From assembly GCF_017639205.1 (NCBI RefSeq), contig NZ_CP071139.1:8555501-8619500 (forward strand): a DNA stretch of 64,000 nt, read 5' to 3'. The translations under genes were made by a program, and so were the position numbers. Every line of letters starts with the position of its first letter. The stretch's first letter is position 1. The notes beneath the pieces were generated by a model, which saw only the letters and a program-made list of their open reading frames with translations, did not search any database and was not told where the DNA came from. Below are positions 1-10,104 of the stretch, piece by piece. Source of the DNA: Streptomyces nojiriensis (GTDB lineage: Bacteria; Actinomycetota; Actinomycetes; Streptomycetales; Streptomycetaceae).

Positions 1-1015
1 CGGCCGCGAGATCTTCTACTACGACACCGGCGACGGCGCCGCCCGCGCCTTCCCCGACACGCGTCCGCTCGACGCGTCCGCCACCGCGAGCAGCTCCGAG
101 GTACGGCGCGACCCGCTGCTCGGCGACCGGGTCGTCATCGCCTCCCACCGGCAGGGCCGCACCTACCACCCGCCCGCCGACGCCTGCCCGCTGTGCCCCT
201 CCACCGCGGGACGCGCGAGCGAGATCCCGGCCCCCGACTACGAGGTGGCCGTCTTCGAGAACCGCTTCCCCTCCCTCGCCGGCGACACCGGCCGCTGCGA
301 GGTCATCTGCTTCACCCCCGACCACCTGACCTCCTTCGCCGAACTCGACGACGAGCGCGCCGCGCTCGTCCTCGCCGCCTGGAGCGACCGCACCGCCGAA
401 CTCTCCGCCCGCGAGGGCGTCCAGCAGGTCTACTGCTTCGAGAACCGCGGCACCGAGATCGGCGTCACCCTCGCGCACCCGCACGGCCAGATCTACGCCT
501 TCCCCTTCGTCACCCCGCGCACCACCCGGATGCTCGCCACCGTCGCCGCCCACCGCGAGCGCACCGGCGGCAACCTCTTCGAGGAGGTCCTGGCCGCCGA
601 GCGCGCCGAAGGCACCCGCGTCGTCCTCGAAACGGAGCACTGGACCGCCTTCGTGCCCTACGCGGCGCGCTGGCCGTACGAGGTCCACCTCTACCCGCGC
701 CACCGGGTCCCCGACCTGCCCGCCCTCGGCGACGGCGCCCGCGCCGAGTTCCCCCGCGTCTACCTGGAGCTGCTGCGCCGCTTCGACCGGCTCTTCGACC
801 GGCCCGAACCGACCCCGTACATCTCCGCCTGGCACCAGGCCCCGGCGGGCGAGGGCCGGGCCGACTTCGCGCTCCACCTGGAGCTCTTCACGATCCGCCG
901 GACGGCGGACAAGCTGAAGTACCTGGCCGGGACCGAGTCCGGCATGGAGGCCTACATGAACGACGTCCGGCCCGAGGCCGCGGCCGCGCGGCTGCGGGAG
1001 GTGGCGAGCGCGTGA
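1..1015 (+). CDS. galT: Galactose-1-phosphate uridylyltransferase, 5' end outside window
   Basis: The visible 337 codons are the C-terminal bulk of GalT, which swaps UMP between UDP-glucose and galactose-1-phosphate in the cytoplasmic Leloir pathway. The first bases are already in frame (frame starts at base 2), so the start lies upstream of the window. A CPLC zinc-binding pair sits at visible residues 62-65 and the HPHGQ active-site motif at about 159-163; its second histidine is the one that becomes uridylylated in this family. The stop codon overlaps the GTG start of galK by four bases (GTGA), so the two are translationally coupled. Identification is secure. Confidence 0.96.
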   Translation, partial: GREIFYYDTGDGAARAFPDTRPLDASATASSSEVRRDPLLGDRVVIASHRQGRTYHPPADACPLCPSTAGRASEIPAPDYEVAVFENRFPSLAGDTGRCEVICFTPDHLTSFAELDDERAALVLAAWSDRTAELSAREGVQQVYCFENRGTEIGVTLAHPHGQIYAFPFVTPRTTRMLATVAAHRERTGGNLFEEVLAAERAEGTRVVLETEHWTAFVPYAARWPYEVHLYPRHRVPDLPALGDGARAEFPRVYLELLRRFDRLFDRPEPTPYISAWHQAPAGEGRADFALHLELFTIRRTADKLKYLAGTESGMEAYMNDVRPEAAAARLREVASA

Positions 1016-2172
1016 GCGGGTCGGCACAGGACGATTTCCGGCAGCTGTACGGGTACCCGCCCGAGGGGGTCTGGGCGGCCCCCGGCCGGGTCAACCTGAT
1101 CGGCGAACACACCGACTACAACGACGGCTTCGTCCTGCCCTTCGCCCTCCCGCAGCGCACCGAGGTGGCCGTGGCCCGGCGCACCGACCGGATCCTGCGG
1201 GTCCACTCCGCCGACGCCCCCTCCGGCGCGGTCACCCTCGACCTCGCCGGTCTCGATCCGGCGCGCCCTCCGCAGGGCGCCGCGAGCTGGGCCGCCTACC
1301 CCGCCGGAGTCGCCTGGGCCCTGCTGGACGCCGGGCTTCCGGTCGGCGGCGCCGATCTGCACGTACGGTCCGACGTACCGGCCGGCGCCGGCCTGTCCTC
1401 CTCTGCTGCCCTGGAGGTGGCCACCGCGCTGGCCCTCACCGACCTGTACGGGATCCCGCTCACCCGCCCCGAACTGGCCGTACTCGCCCGGCGCGCCGAG
1501 AACGCGTACGTCGGCGTCCCCTGCGGGATCATGGACCAGACGGCTTCGGCCTGCGCGACCGAGGGACACGCCCTCCACCTGGACACCCGCAGCCTCGAAC
1601 AGCACCACATCCCCTTCGACTGCGCGGCGGCCGGCCTGCGCCTCCTCGTCATCGACACCCGGGTCAAGCACGCGCTCGCCGACGGCGCCTACGGCCGGCG
1701 CCGGGCCTCTTGCCACCGCGCGGCCGAGGCCCTGGGCCTGCCCGCCCTGCGCGACCTCCCGTACGAGGAACTGGAGCAGGCCCTGGCCCGCCTGGAGGAC
1801 CCGGTCGGGCGCAGCCGCGTCCGGCACGTCGTCACCGAGAACCGACGGGTCCTGCGCATCGAGGAACTGCTGCGCGCGGGCCGACTGCGCGAGACGGGCC
1901 CGCTGCTGACGGAAGGCCACCTCTCGCTGCGCGACGACTACGAGGTGTCCTGTCCGGAGCTGGACCTGGCGGTTTCCACGGCGAACGCGGCGGGCGCGTA
2001 CGGCTCCCGCATGACGGGCGGCGGCTTCGGCGGCTCGGCACTGTCCCTGATCGACGCGGACGCCGAGCGGTCGGTGACCCGGGCGGTGACGGAGGCCTTC
2101 CGCAGCGCGGGCCTCACCCCGCCCCGCATCACGACGGCCTCCCCGTCCCCCGGCGCCACCCGCCTCGTCTAG
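1012..2172 (+). CDS. galK: Galactokinase (GHMP kinase family)
   Basis: GalK phosphorylates galactose at C1 using ATP, feeding GalT. The 386-residue product has the normal family length. The galactokinase signature GRVNLIGEHTDY is at residues 25-36, the GHMP ATP-binding loop PAGAGLSSSAA at about 124-134, and the third GHMP motif GGGFGG near 337-343. The GTG at 1012 is chosen because it overlaps the galT stop and sits just before the conserved N-terminus. In well-known Streptomyces gal operons the order is galT-galE-galK; here galE is absent between them. The 167 bases after the gene hold only weak inverted repeats. Confidence 0.96.
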   Translation: MSGSAQDDFRQLYGYPPEGVWAAPGRVNLIGEHTDYNDGFVLPFALPQRTEVAVARRTDRILRVHSADAPSGAVTLDLAGLDPARPPQGAASWAAYPAGVAWALLDAGLPVGGADLHVRSDVPAGAGLSSSAALEVATALALTDLYGIPLTRPELAVLARRAENAYVGVPCGIMDQTASACATEGHALHLDTRSLEQHHIPFDCAAAGLRLLVIDTRVKHALADGAYGRRRASCHRAAEALGLPALRDLPYEELEQALARLEDPVGRSRVRHVVTENRRVLRIEELLRAGRLRETGPLLTEGHLSLRDDYEVSCPELDLAVSTANAAGAYGSRMTGGGFGGSALSLIDADAERSVTRAVTEAFRSAGLTPPRITTASPSPGATRLV

Positions 2173-2339
2173 TTGTAGCGACCCGCAGGGTTGTCGACAC
2201 GGCTGATGGGTGTCCGGCCGTCGAGTGCCCTCGGTTTGTGCCCGAGGCCGCCGATCTGGCGATCGACGTCCTCGGGCAACAGAGGACGAGCCGTGTGGGC
2301 GGCGAGCCGGGCCGGGGCCGTCTGCGCGCCCCGCTGGAC

Positions 2340-3200
2340 CTATTCGGCCCAGGCACGCTCCAGCTGGGTGCGGAAGGTGGCGGGCTCTCGCCCGATCAGC
2401 TCGGCCAGGGTCGAGTCGACAGAGGCGAACTCCCCGTTCCGCGCCGCGGCGAAGATGCTCGATACCAGGTCGGCGATCGCGGCCGGGGCGCCGTGCGCCA
2501 GGAACTGCTCGCGGAAGGCGTCGTCGGGGACGACGGTGCGGGTGAAGGGTCGTCCGGTGGTCTGAGACGCGATCTCGGCGACGGTGTCGAAGTCGAGCGC
2601 CGCCGGGCCGGTGAGCGGCGGGGTGGGCCCCTCGAAGCGGGCCTCCCCGGCGAGGATCACCGCGGTGGCCTCGGCAAGGTCGTCGTGGCCGGTCCAGGCG
2701 ACGGGGCCGTCGGCGGGGAGGGCGATGTCGCCGGTGTGGCGGGCGGACTCCAGGAACTGCAGGGCGCTGGAGGCGTAGAAGCCGTTGCGCAGCGCGGTCC
2801 AGGGCAGGCCGGTGGCGCGCAGCAGGTCCTCGGTCCGGGCGTGGTCGCGGCAGGCCTGGAAGCGGGAGTCGTGGGCGGCGCCCATCTGGCTGGTGTAGAG
2901 GATGCGGCCGACCTCGGCCTTCACGGCGGCGTCGACGGCGGCACGGTGGCCGCTGACGCACTCCTCGCCCGTGCGGTCGAGGGAGACGAGGAGCAGCTGT
3001 TCGGCCCCTTCGAAGGCGTGCATGAGCGAGTCGGGGTCGTCGAAACTGCCCTGCCGGACGCGGACGCCGCGGTCGGCGAGGTCCTGGGCCTTGCCGGGGT
3101 CGCGGACGCTGACGCCGACGCGGTCGGCGGGGACGCGCTCCAGGAGGCGCTCGACAGTACGGCGGCCGAGCTTTCCGGTGGCTCCGGTCACGATGATCAT
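2340..3200 (-). CDS. NmrA-like / atypical SDR NAD(P)-binding oxidoreductase
   Basis: A 286-residue cytoplasmic protein that begins directly with a Rossmann strand and the nucleotide loop TGATGKLG at residues 5-12, typical of NmrA-like and QorB-like NAD(P)H quinone oxidoreductases. The ATG at 3200 is preferred over an upstream ATG at 3260 because it has a GGGAGA ribosome binding site and starts at the family's usual N-terminus. It is transcribed divergently from a TetR gene, and the space between carries TTCC-N3-GGAA palindromes, so it is probably the target of that regulator. The substrate cannot be told from sequence; a quinone or reactive electrophile is a guess from the family. Confidence 0.85.
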   Translation of the reverse strand: MIIVTGATGKLGRRTVERLLERVPADRVGVSVRDPGKAQDLADRGVRVRQGSFDDPDSLMHAFEGAEQLLLVSLDRTGEECVSGHRAAVDAAVKAEVGRILYTSQMGAAHDSRFQACRDHARTEDLLRATGLPWTALRNGFYASSALQFLESARHTGDIALPADGPVAWTGHDDLAEATAVILAGEARFEGPTPPLTGPAALDFDTVAEIASQTTGRPFTRTVVPDDAFREQFLAHGAPAAIADLVSSIFAAARNGEFASVDSTLAELIGREPATFRTQLERAWAE

Positions 3201-3218
3201 TGGGTTCTCCCGACGATG

Positions 3219-3266
3219 TTTCCGATGGAATCGCTGCAACGGTAACACTGGAATTTCCAATGGAAA
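3219..3266. promoter_or_regulatory. Palindromic operator cluster for the TetR/SDR divergent pair
   Basis: Three overlapping or nearby palindromes share TTCC/GGAA half-sites. TTTCCAATGGAAA at 3254-3266 is a perfect 13-bp palindrome around one central base. TGGAATTTCCA at 3249-3259 is a perfect 11-bp palindrome overlapping it. TTCCGATGGAA at 3220-3230 is the same site with one mismatch. The centres of the outer two are 35 bp apart. They lie between the two divergent starts at 3200 and 3290. Binding by the TetR protein at 3290 is inferred from position. Confidence 0.7.
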
Positions 3267-3283
3267 CAGATCCCCGGTATCAT
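3254..3283 (+). promoter_or_regulatory. Candidate promoter giving a leaderless tetR transcript
   Basis: A TTTCCA -35-like hexamer at 3254-3259 and TATCAT at 3278-3283 are separated by 18 bp. The ATG at 3290 follows the -10 by only six bases and has no ribosome binding site, which fits a leaderless mRNA. The -35 box is inside the perfect palindrome, so repressor binding there would block transcription. Confidence 0.5.
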
Positions 3284-3289
3284 CGGTTC

Positions 3290-4018
3290 ATGGCTACACG
3301 TGACTCAACCGACAACCCTCGGCGCCGCATCGTCGAGGCAGCCGTCGAGCTGCTGGAGAACGGCGGACCCGACGCGGTGAGCACCCGCGCGGTCGCCGCC
3401 GCGGCCGGAATGCAGCCGCCGGCGATCTACCGCCTCTTCGGAGACAAGGAGGGGCTCCTCGAGGCCGTCGCCGAGCACGGCTACGCGCAGTTCCTGGAGA
3501 GAAAGCGCGCGCAGCTCGACCCCGCCCCGCAGGCCCCGGTGGAGGAGCTGCGTCACGGCTGGGACGTGGTGGTCGAGTTCGGGGTCTCCCGCCCCGAGTT
3601 GTTCGCGGTGATGAACCGGGCCACCGGCCGGGGATCGGACGCAGCACACCGCGCGGGCTTGGAGATCCTCCATGGGCGGGTGCGCCGGCTGGCGGCCGGG
3701 GGATGGCTGCGGGTCGACGAGGAGCTGGCCGCCCAGATCATCCGGGCAACCGGCCAGGGCGCAGTCACCACCTGGCACTCCACGCCCGCGGACCGCCGCA
3801 ATCCGGCGCTGTTGACCGTTCTGCGCGAGTCCATGGTCGCGGCCGTCACCCGCGCCGAGCCGGCGATTCCCGCCGCGGAGTCCGGTCCCGCCGCGGCGGC
3901 CCGCGCGCTGCGCGCCGCCCTTCCCGACGACGCCGATGTCCTGAGCGACGCCGAGCAGCGCCTCCTGCGTGAGTGGCTCACGCGCCTGGCGGCGGACGGT
4001 GGCGCTCCGGGTGCCTGA
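3290..4018 (+). CDS. TetR/AcrR family transcriptional regulator
   Basis: A 242-residue one-component regulator. The N-terminal helix-turn-helix is at residues 31-50 (TRAVAAAAGMQPPAIYRLFG), followed by the usual GDKEGLLEAV helix and a variable helical ligand-binding domain of about 180 residues. The start at 3290 is chosen because the protein then begins ten residues before the first conserved helix. The gene is divergent from the oxidoreductase at 3200, and the intergenic palindromes suggest repression of both genes, relieved by a small ligand that may be a substrate of that enzyme. The ligand is unknown. Confidence 0.92.
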   Translation: MATRDSTDNPRRRIVEAAVELLENGGPDAVSTRAVAAAAGMQPPAIYRLFGDKEGLLEAVAEHGYAQFLERKRAQLDPAPQAPVEELRHGWDVVVEFGVSRPELFAVMNRATGRGSDAAHRAGLEILHGRVRRLAAGGWLRVDEELAAQIIRATGQGAVTTWHSTPADRRNPALLTVLRESMVAAVTRAEPAIPAAESGPAAAARALRAALPDDADVLSDAEQRLLREWLTRLAADGGAPGA

Positions 4019-4105
4019 TCGCGCGTCAAGCGCCCTCGTGCAGGTTGAACCTCGCAAGGAGAGATCGTGCGATGAAGCGGCCTCGCCGCCCACTGTTTCG
4101 TGCGT

Positions 4106-4138
4106 ACGGCCCGCCCCCGGGGTTCCGGGACGGGCCGT
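4106..4138. terminator. GC-rich hairpin between convergent genes
   Basis: ACGGCCCG (4106-4113) pairs with CGGGCCGT (4131-4138), and an inner CCCGG/CCGGG stem closes a GGTT loop; a two-base bulge faces a single A. There is no T-tract. It lies between the ends of the tetR gene and the secreted-protein gene and may serve both strands. Confidence 0.5.
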
Positions 4139-4153
4139 GGGGCGCGGGGAGGG

Positions 4154-4921
4154 TCAGGCGGACGGGGGCGGCGTGGCGCCGGGCACCGGGCCGACGAGCT
4201 TCGGGTTGTCCTGCCGGGAGGGTTCCACGGGCTGGACGTCGACCACGGTCACGCCGGTACCGGGCCGCTGCTCGCCGATCAGTTCGCCGCGGTGCCGCAT
4301 GACGAAGCCCACGGCGAGCGGTACGCCGTGGACGGCGTCGTTGACGTAGACGTCCTCGGTGTAGTCGTAGCGGGCCGAGGACCAGCACCCTTCGCATCCC
4401 GCTTCGGGCTTGCCCTCGAACGTCCACCGCAGGGTGACGCGGTAGGTGACGGGGTCGTCCCCGTACCCGGCGGTGAAGACCAGCTTGCCGCGGCCGGTGC
4501 GGTGGTCGGTGGCACACATGTCGACCGTGACGGTGCCGTACGCGGGGACGCTCTCGGGGGTGGGGAGCTGGGGCACGGTGCGCGCGCAGCCGGGCGCGGG
4601 AGTGGGGGTCCCGCCGCCTCCGCCCGTGCCTCCGCCCCCGGGACGGCCGGTGGGCGTGCCGGGTCGCGGGGTCACGGTCGGGTTCGGGGTGACGGTGGGG
4701 GCCAGGGTGGGCGTGGCGTCCGGAACGGGGGTGCCGGGGAGGGGAGTGCGCGACGGCACGGGCGTGGGGCCGGTGGTCGGCGGGGCGGACGGCCCCCTGG
4801 TGGGCGAGGTGCTGGGGACGGGGCCGGGGGTCTCGTCGGCGTTGACGGGTCCGGCGAATAAGGCGAGGACGGCGGCCGCGCAGGTGGCGACGGCGGCGGC
4901 CGGTATCAGCTTGCGGTTCAC
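4154..4921 (-). CDS. Secreted Pro/Thr/Gly-rich protein of unknown function
   Basis: The 255-residue product has a classical signal peptide (residues 1-28, basic start, hydrophobic core, VNA cleavage site), then a low-complexity stretch of about 85 residues rich in Pro, Thr, Gly and Ser that looks like a wall-spanning linker. A globular C-terminal domain follows from about residue 118 and contains four cysteines, two of them close together in a CEGC motif, suggesting two disulfides. No sortase signal or lipobox is present. I do not recognise the domain. It stands alone, convergent with tetR. Extracellular location is well supported; function is not. Confidence 0.8.
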   Translation of the reverse strand: MNRKLIPAAAVATCAAAVLALFAGPVNADETPGPVPSTSPTRGPSAPPTTGPTPVPSRTPLPGTPVPDATPTLAPTVTPNPTVTPRPGTPTGRPGGGGTGGGGGTPTPAPGCARTVPQLPTPESVPAYGTVTVDMCATDHRTGRGKLVFTAGYGDDPVTYRVTLRWTFEGKPEAGCEGCWSSARYDYTEDVYVNDAVHGVPLAVGFVMRHRGELIGEQRPGTGVTVVDVQPVEPSRQDNPKLVGPVPGATPPPSA

Positions 4922-5130
4922 GGGTTCCTTCGGGTCGGGCCGACCCCGCCCCGGGCGGGGCGGGGGAACTCAGGTCAGAACGCGGCCGCGGCCGGCGGGG
5001 CGACGTCATGATCCACAAGGCCAAATTACCCGGAGCGGTCGCGGCGGCCGGTGGGGTCGGGGCCCGCGCGTGTCACACGGCGTTCACAGCCCACTGCGCG
5101 GAATCCGGTCCGCCGCCCGGGTCACCCGCC

Positions 5131-5146
5131 TAGACTGAAATTCAGT
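5131..5146 (+). promoter_or_regulatory. Candidate -10 box and 13-bp palindromic operator before the aldo/keto reductase
   Basis: TAGACT at 5131-5136 fits an actinomycete -10 box. It overlaps ACTGAAATTCAGT (5134-5146), a perfect palindrome around one central base. The site lies where transcription would begin, 37 bases before the ATG at 5183, an arrangement typical of repressor sites. No regulator gene is adjacent, so the binding protein is unknown. Confidence 0.5.
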
Positions 5147-5182
5147 TGATCATGTAATCGTCGAGTCGGAGGAAAGAACCGC

Positions 5183-6136
5183 ATGCGCTATCTCCCCCTG
5201 GGCAGTTCCGGACTCCAGGTCTCCGCCGTCGGCCTCGGCTGCAACAACTTCGGCGGCCGCCTGGACGCGCAGGCCACCCGTGCCGTCGTCGACGCCGCCC
5301 TGGACGCGGGCATCACCCTCCTGGACACCGCCGACATCTACGGCGGCGCGGGCGGCTCCGAGATACACCTCGGGCAGGCCCTCAAGGGCCGTCGCGACCA
5401 GGTCGTCCTCGCCACCAAGTTCGGTTACGACGGCGTGGACATGAAGTACGGGCCCGCCGCCGGCTCCCGCGGTGGCCGCGCCTACATCCGGCGGGCCGTC
5501 GAGGAGTCCCTGCGCCGCCTCGACACCGACCACATCGACCTCTTCCAGCTGCACAGCCCCGACCCGGCCACCCCGATCGCCGAGACCCTGGCCGCGCTCA
5601 CCGAGCTCGTGGCCGAGGGCAAGGTCCGTTACATCGGCCACTCCAACCTCTCCGGCTGGCAGCTCGCCGAAGCCGCCCACGTCGCCCGCGAGACCGGCTC
5701 GGTCCCCTTCGTGTCGGCGCAGAACGAGTGGTCGCTGCTGGAGCGGTCGGCCGAGCGCGAGCTGGTCCCGGCCGCCCTCCACTACGGCGTCGGCGTGCTC
5801 CCGTACTTCCCGCTCGCCAACGGCCTGCTGACCGGCAAGATCCGACGGGGTACGCCCGTACCGGCCGGCTCCCGCCTCGAAGGCCGCGATTCGTACCTCA
5901 CCGAGGAGCGCCTCGACGTCGTCGAAGCGCTGGCCGCGCTCGCCGAGAAGCACGACCGGACCGTCCTCGAACTCGCCATCGGCTGGCTCTCCGCCCAGCC
6001 CGGCTGCGCCTCCGTCATCGCGGGAGCCACCTCCGCCGAGCAGGTACGCGCCAACGCGGCCGTCGCCGACCGTCCGCTGGACGCCGAGCTGCTCGCCGCG
6101 ATCGACGCGATCCCCGGGGCGGGCAAGCCCGAGTGA
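5183..6136 (+). CDS. Aldo/keto reductase
   Basis: A 317-residue NADPH-dependent oxidoreductase of the aldo/keto reductase TIM-barrel family. The catalytic residues are visible: Asp48, Tyr53 in DTADIYGG, Lys79 in LATKFG, and a histidine in the FQLHSPD segment near residue 125. The length and the IDLFQLHSPDP and IGHSNLSGW motifs are typical of the YajO/Tas-like subgroup. A GGAGGAAAG ribosome binding site is ten bases before the ATG. The gene is monocistronic, with a palindrome over its likely transcription start. Physiological substrate unknown; members of this subgroup reduce aldehydes and ketones. Confidence 0.92.
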   Translation: MRYLPLGSSGLQVSAVGLGCNNFGGRLDAQATRAVVDAALDAGITLLDTADIYGGAGGSEIHLGQALKGRRDQVVLATKFGYDGVDMKYGPAAGSRGGRAYIRRAVEESLRRLDTDHIDLFQLHSPDPATPIAETLAALTELVAEGKVRYIGHSNLSGWQLAEAAHVARETGSVPFVSAQNEWSLLERSAERELVPAALHYGVGVLPYFPLANGLLTGKIRRGTPVPAGSRLEGRDSYLTEERLDVVEALAALAEKHDRTVLELAIGWLSAQPGCASVIAGATSAEQVRANAAVADRPLDAELLAAIDAIPGAGKPE

Positions 6137-6325
6137 CCGCTCAGCCGGGTGCCCCCGTCAGGACGTCCGCCTTGCCGGTGTCCAACGCGTAGCAGGCGCC
6201 CCACGACGGCCAGGGCGCCCTTGCCACCCGGGATCCCGGTCGGGGTGATCGGGGTCCGCGCTCACCCGGCGGGCGTTGTGCCGGGGGTGATCGGACCGCA
6301 GCCACACGGGCAGGGCAGCGTTGCC

Positions 6326-6369
6326 ACGGACGGCCCACGCCCCGATGTCCCCGGGCGTGGGCCGTCCGT
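6326..6369 (-). terminator. Long perfect hairpin after the ABC operon
   Basis: A 17-bp perfect stem (6326-6342 with 6353-6369) closes a 10-base loop. It begins 11 bases beyond the permease stop codon on the minus strand, so it most likely ends the hydrolase-ATPase/permease transcript. The T-tract is absent, as is common in this GC range. Confidence 0.75.
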
Positions 6370-6379
6370 CCGCGCCCGG

Positions 6380-7248
6380 TCAGGACACGATGTCCTTGCG
6401 GGAGAACCCGCGGAAGGCGAGCGCGAACAGCACCAGCGCGTACGACACCGACACCACCGCCCCCTTGACCATCCCGCCCCACTCCAGCTGCGGCTGCAGG
6501 GCGTCCGCCCACGCGAACTGCCAGTGCGCCGGCAGGAACTCCCGCCACGACCCGAGCGCCGTCACCGCGTCCAGCACGTTGCCGACGATCGTCAGCCCGA
6601 CCGCCCCGCCCACCGCGCCCAGCGGCGCGTCCGTCCGCGTCGACAACCAGAACGCCAGACCCGCCGTCACCAGCTGCGACACGAACACGAAGGCCACCGC
6701 CAGCGCGAGCCGCGGCACGGTGTCCCCGACCGCCAGCGCCCCGCCCGCCGGGAGCTTCAGCGACCCCCACCCGTACGCGGCCGTGCCCGCCGCCAGCGCC
6801 ACCGCCGGCAGCAGCACCATCGCCGCCAGACTGAAGCCCAGCGCCACCACCAGCTTGCTCCACAGCAGCCGCGCCCGGGGCACCGGCGAGGCCAGCAGAT
6901 AGCGCAGCGAGGACCAGCTCGCCTCCGAGGCCACGGTGTCCCCGCAGAACAGCGCCACCGGCACCACCAGCAGGAAGCCGGCGGAGACGAACAGACAGGT
7001 CGCGGCGAAGTTCGCACCCGAGGCCGTGGCCGTGTCGATCAGGGTGATGCGGCCGTTCCCGCCGCCCCGGCTGCCCGGCCCGCCGCCCACCGCGAACGCG
7101 ATCATCAGGATGAAGGGCAGTGCGGCCAGCACCCCGCCCATCACCAGCGTCCGCCGCCGGCGCCACTGCCGCAGCGCCTCCACGCGCAGCGGCAGCGTAC
7201 GGCTCGCCCGGTAGCCCGGAGCCACCTCCCGCACCGTCGTCGCCGTAC

Positions 7249-7252
<4 letters not shown>
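6380..7252 (-). CDS. ABC-2 type transporter permease
   Basis: A 290-residue integral membrane protein with about six hydrophobic segments (roughly residues 37-56, 86-110, 135-158, 172-192, 205-226, 262-283) and a long first periplasm-facing loop, the layout of ABC-2 permeases. The C-terminal FSRKDIVS tail resembles the FxRRDI ending common in this family. Its ATG overlaps the stop codon of the upstream hydrolase-ATPase gene by four bases (ATGA), so the two products are made together and presumably assemble in one complex. The transported substrate is unknown. Confidence 0.88.
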
Positions 7253-9954
<2,702 letters not shown>

Positions 9955-10104
9955 ACGGGCACCCTAAGGGCCCGTTCCCCGGGCTCCGAGCACCCACAGG
10001 CGGAACCGTCCACCTTCTCGAGGAGTAGGCCGGGCCCCGTGTGTACCGCGCCTGCGGTACACGCCCGACCTGCGCGGTGCGTCCGCGGGCGGGAGGATGG
10101 CCGC

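Noticed and set aside
193..1011. An in-frame upstream extension of galK across galT
   Set aside because: The extension is Arg/Pro-rich noise over a certain galT gene; the GTG at 1012 overlaps the galT stop in the usual coupled manner.
4026..5024. A long minus-strand frame over the Pro/Thr-rich secreted protein, in another phase
   Set aside because: It is an Arg/His/Pro-rich shadow; the chosen frame has a signal peptide and a globular domain.
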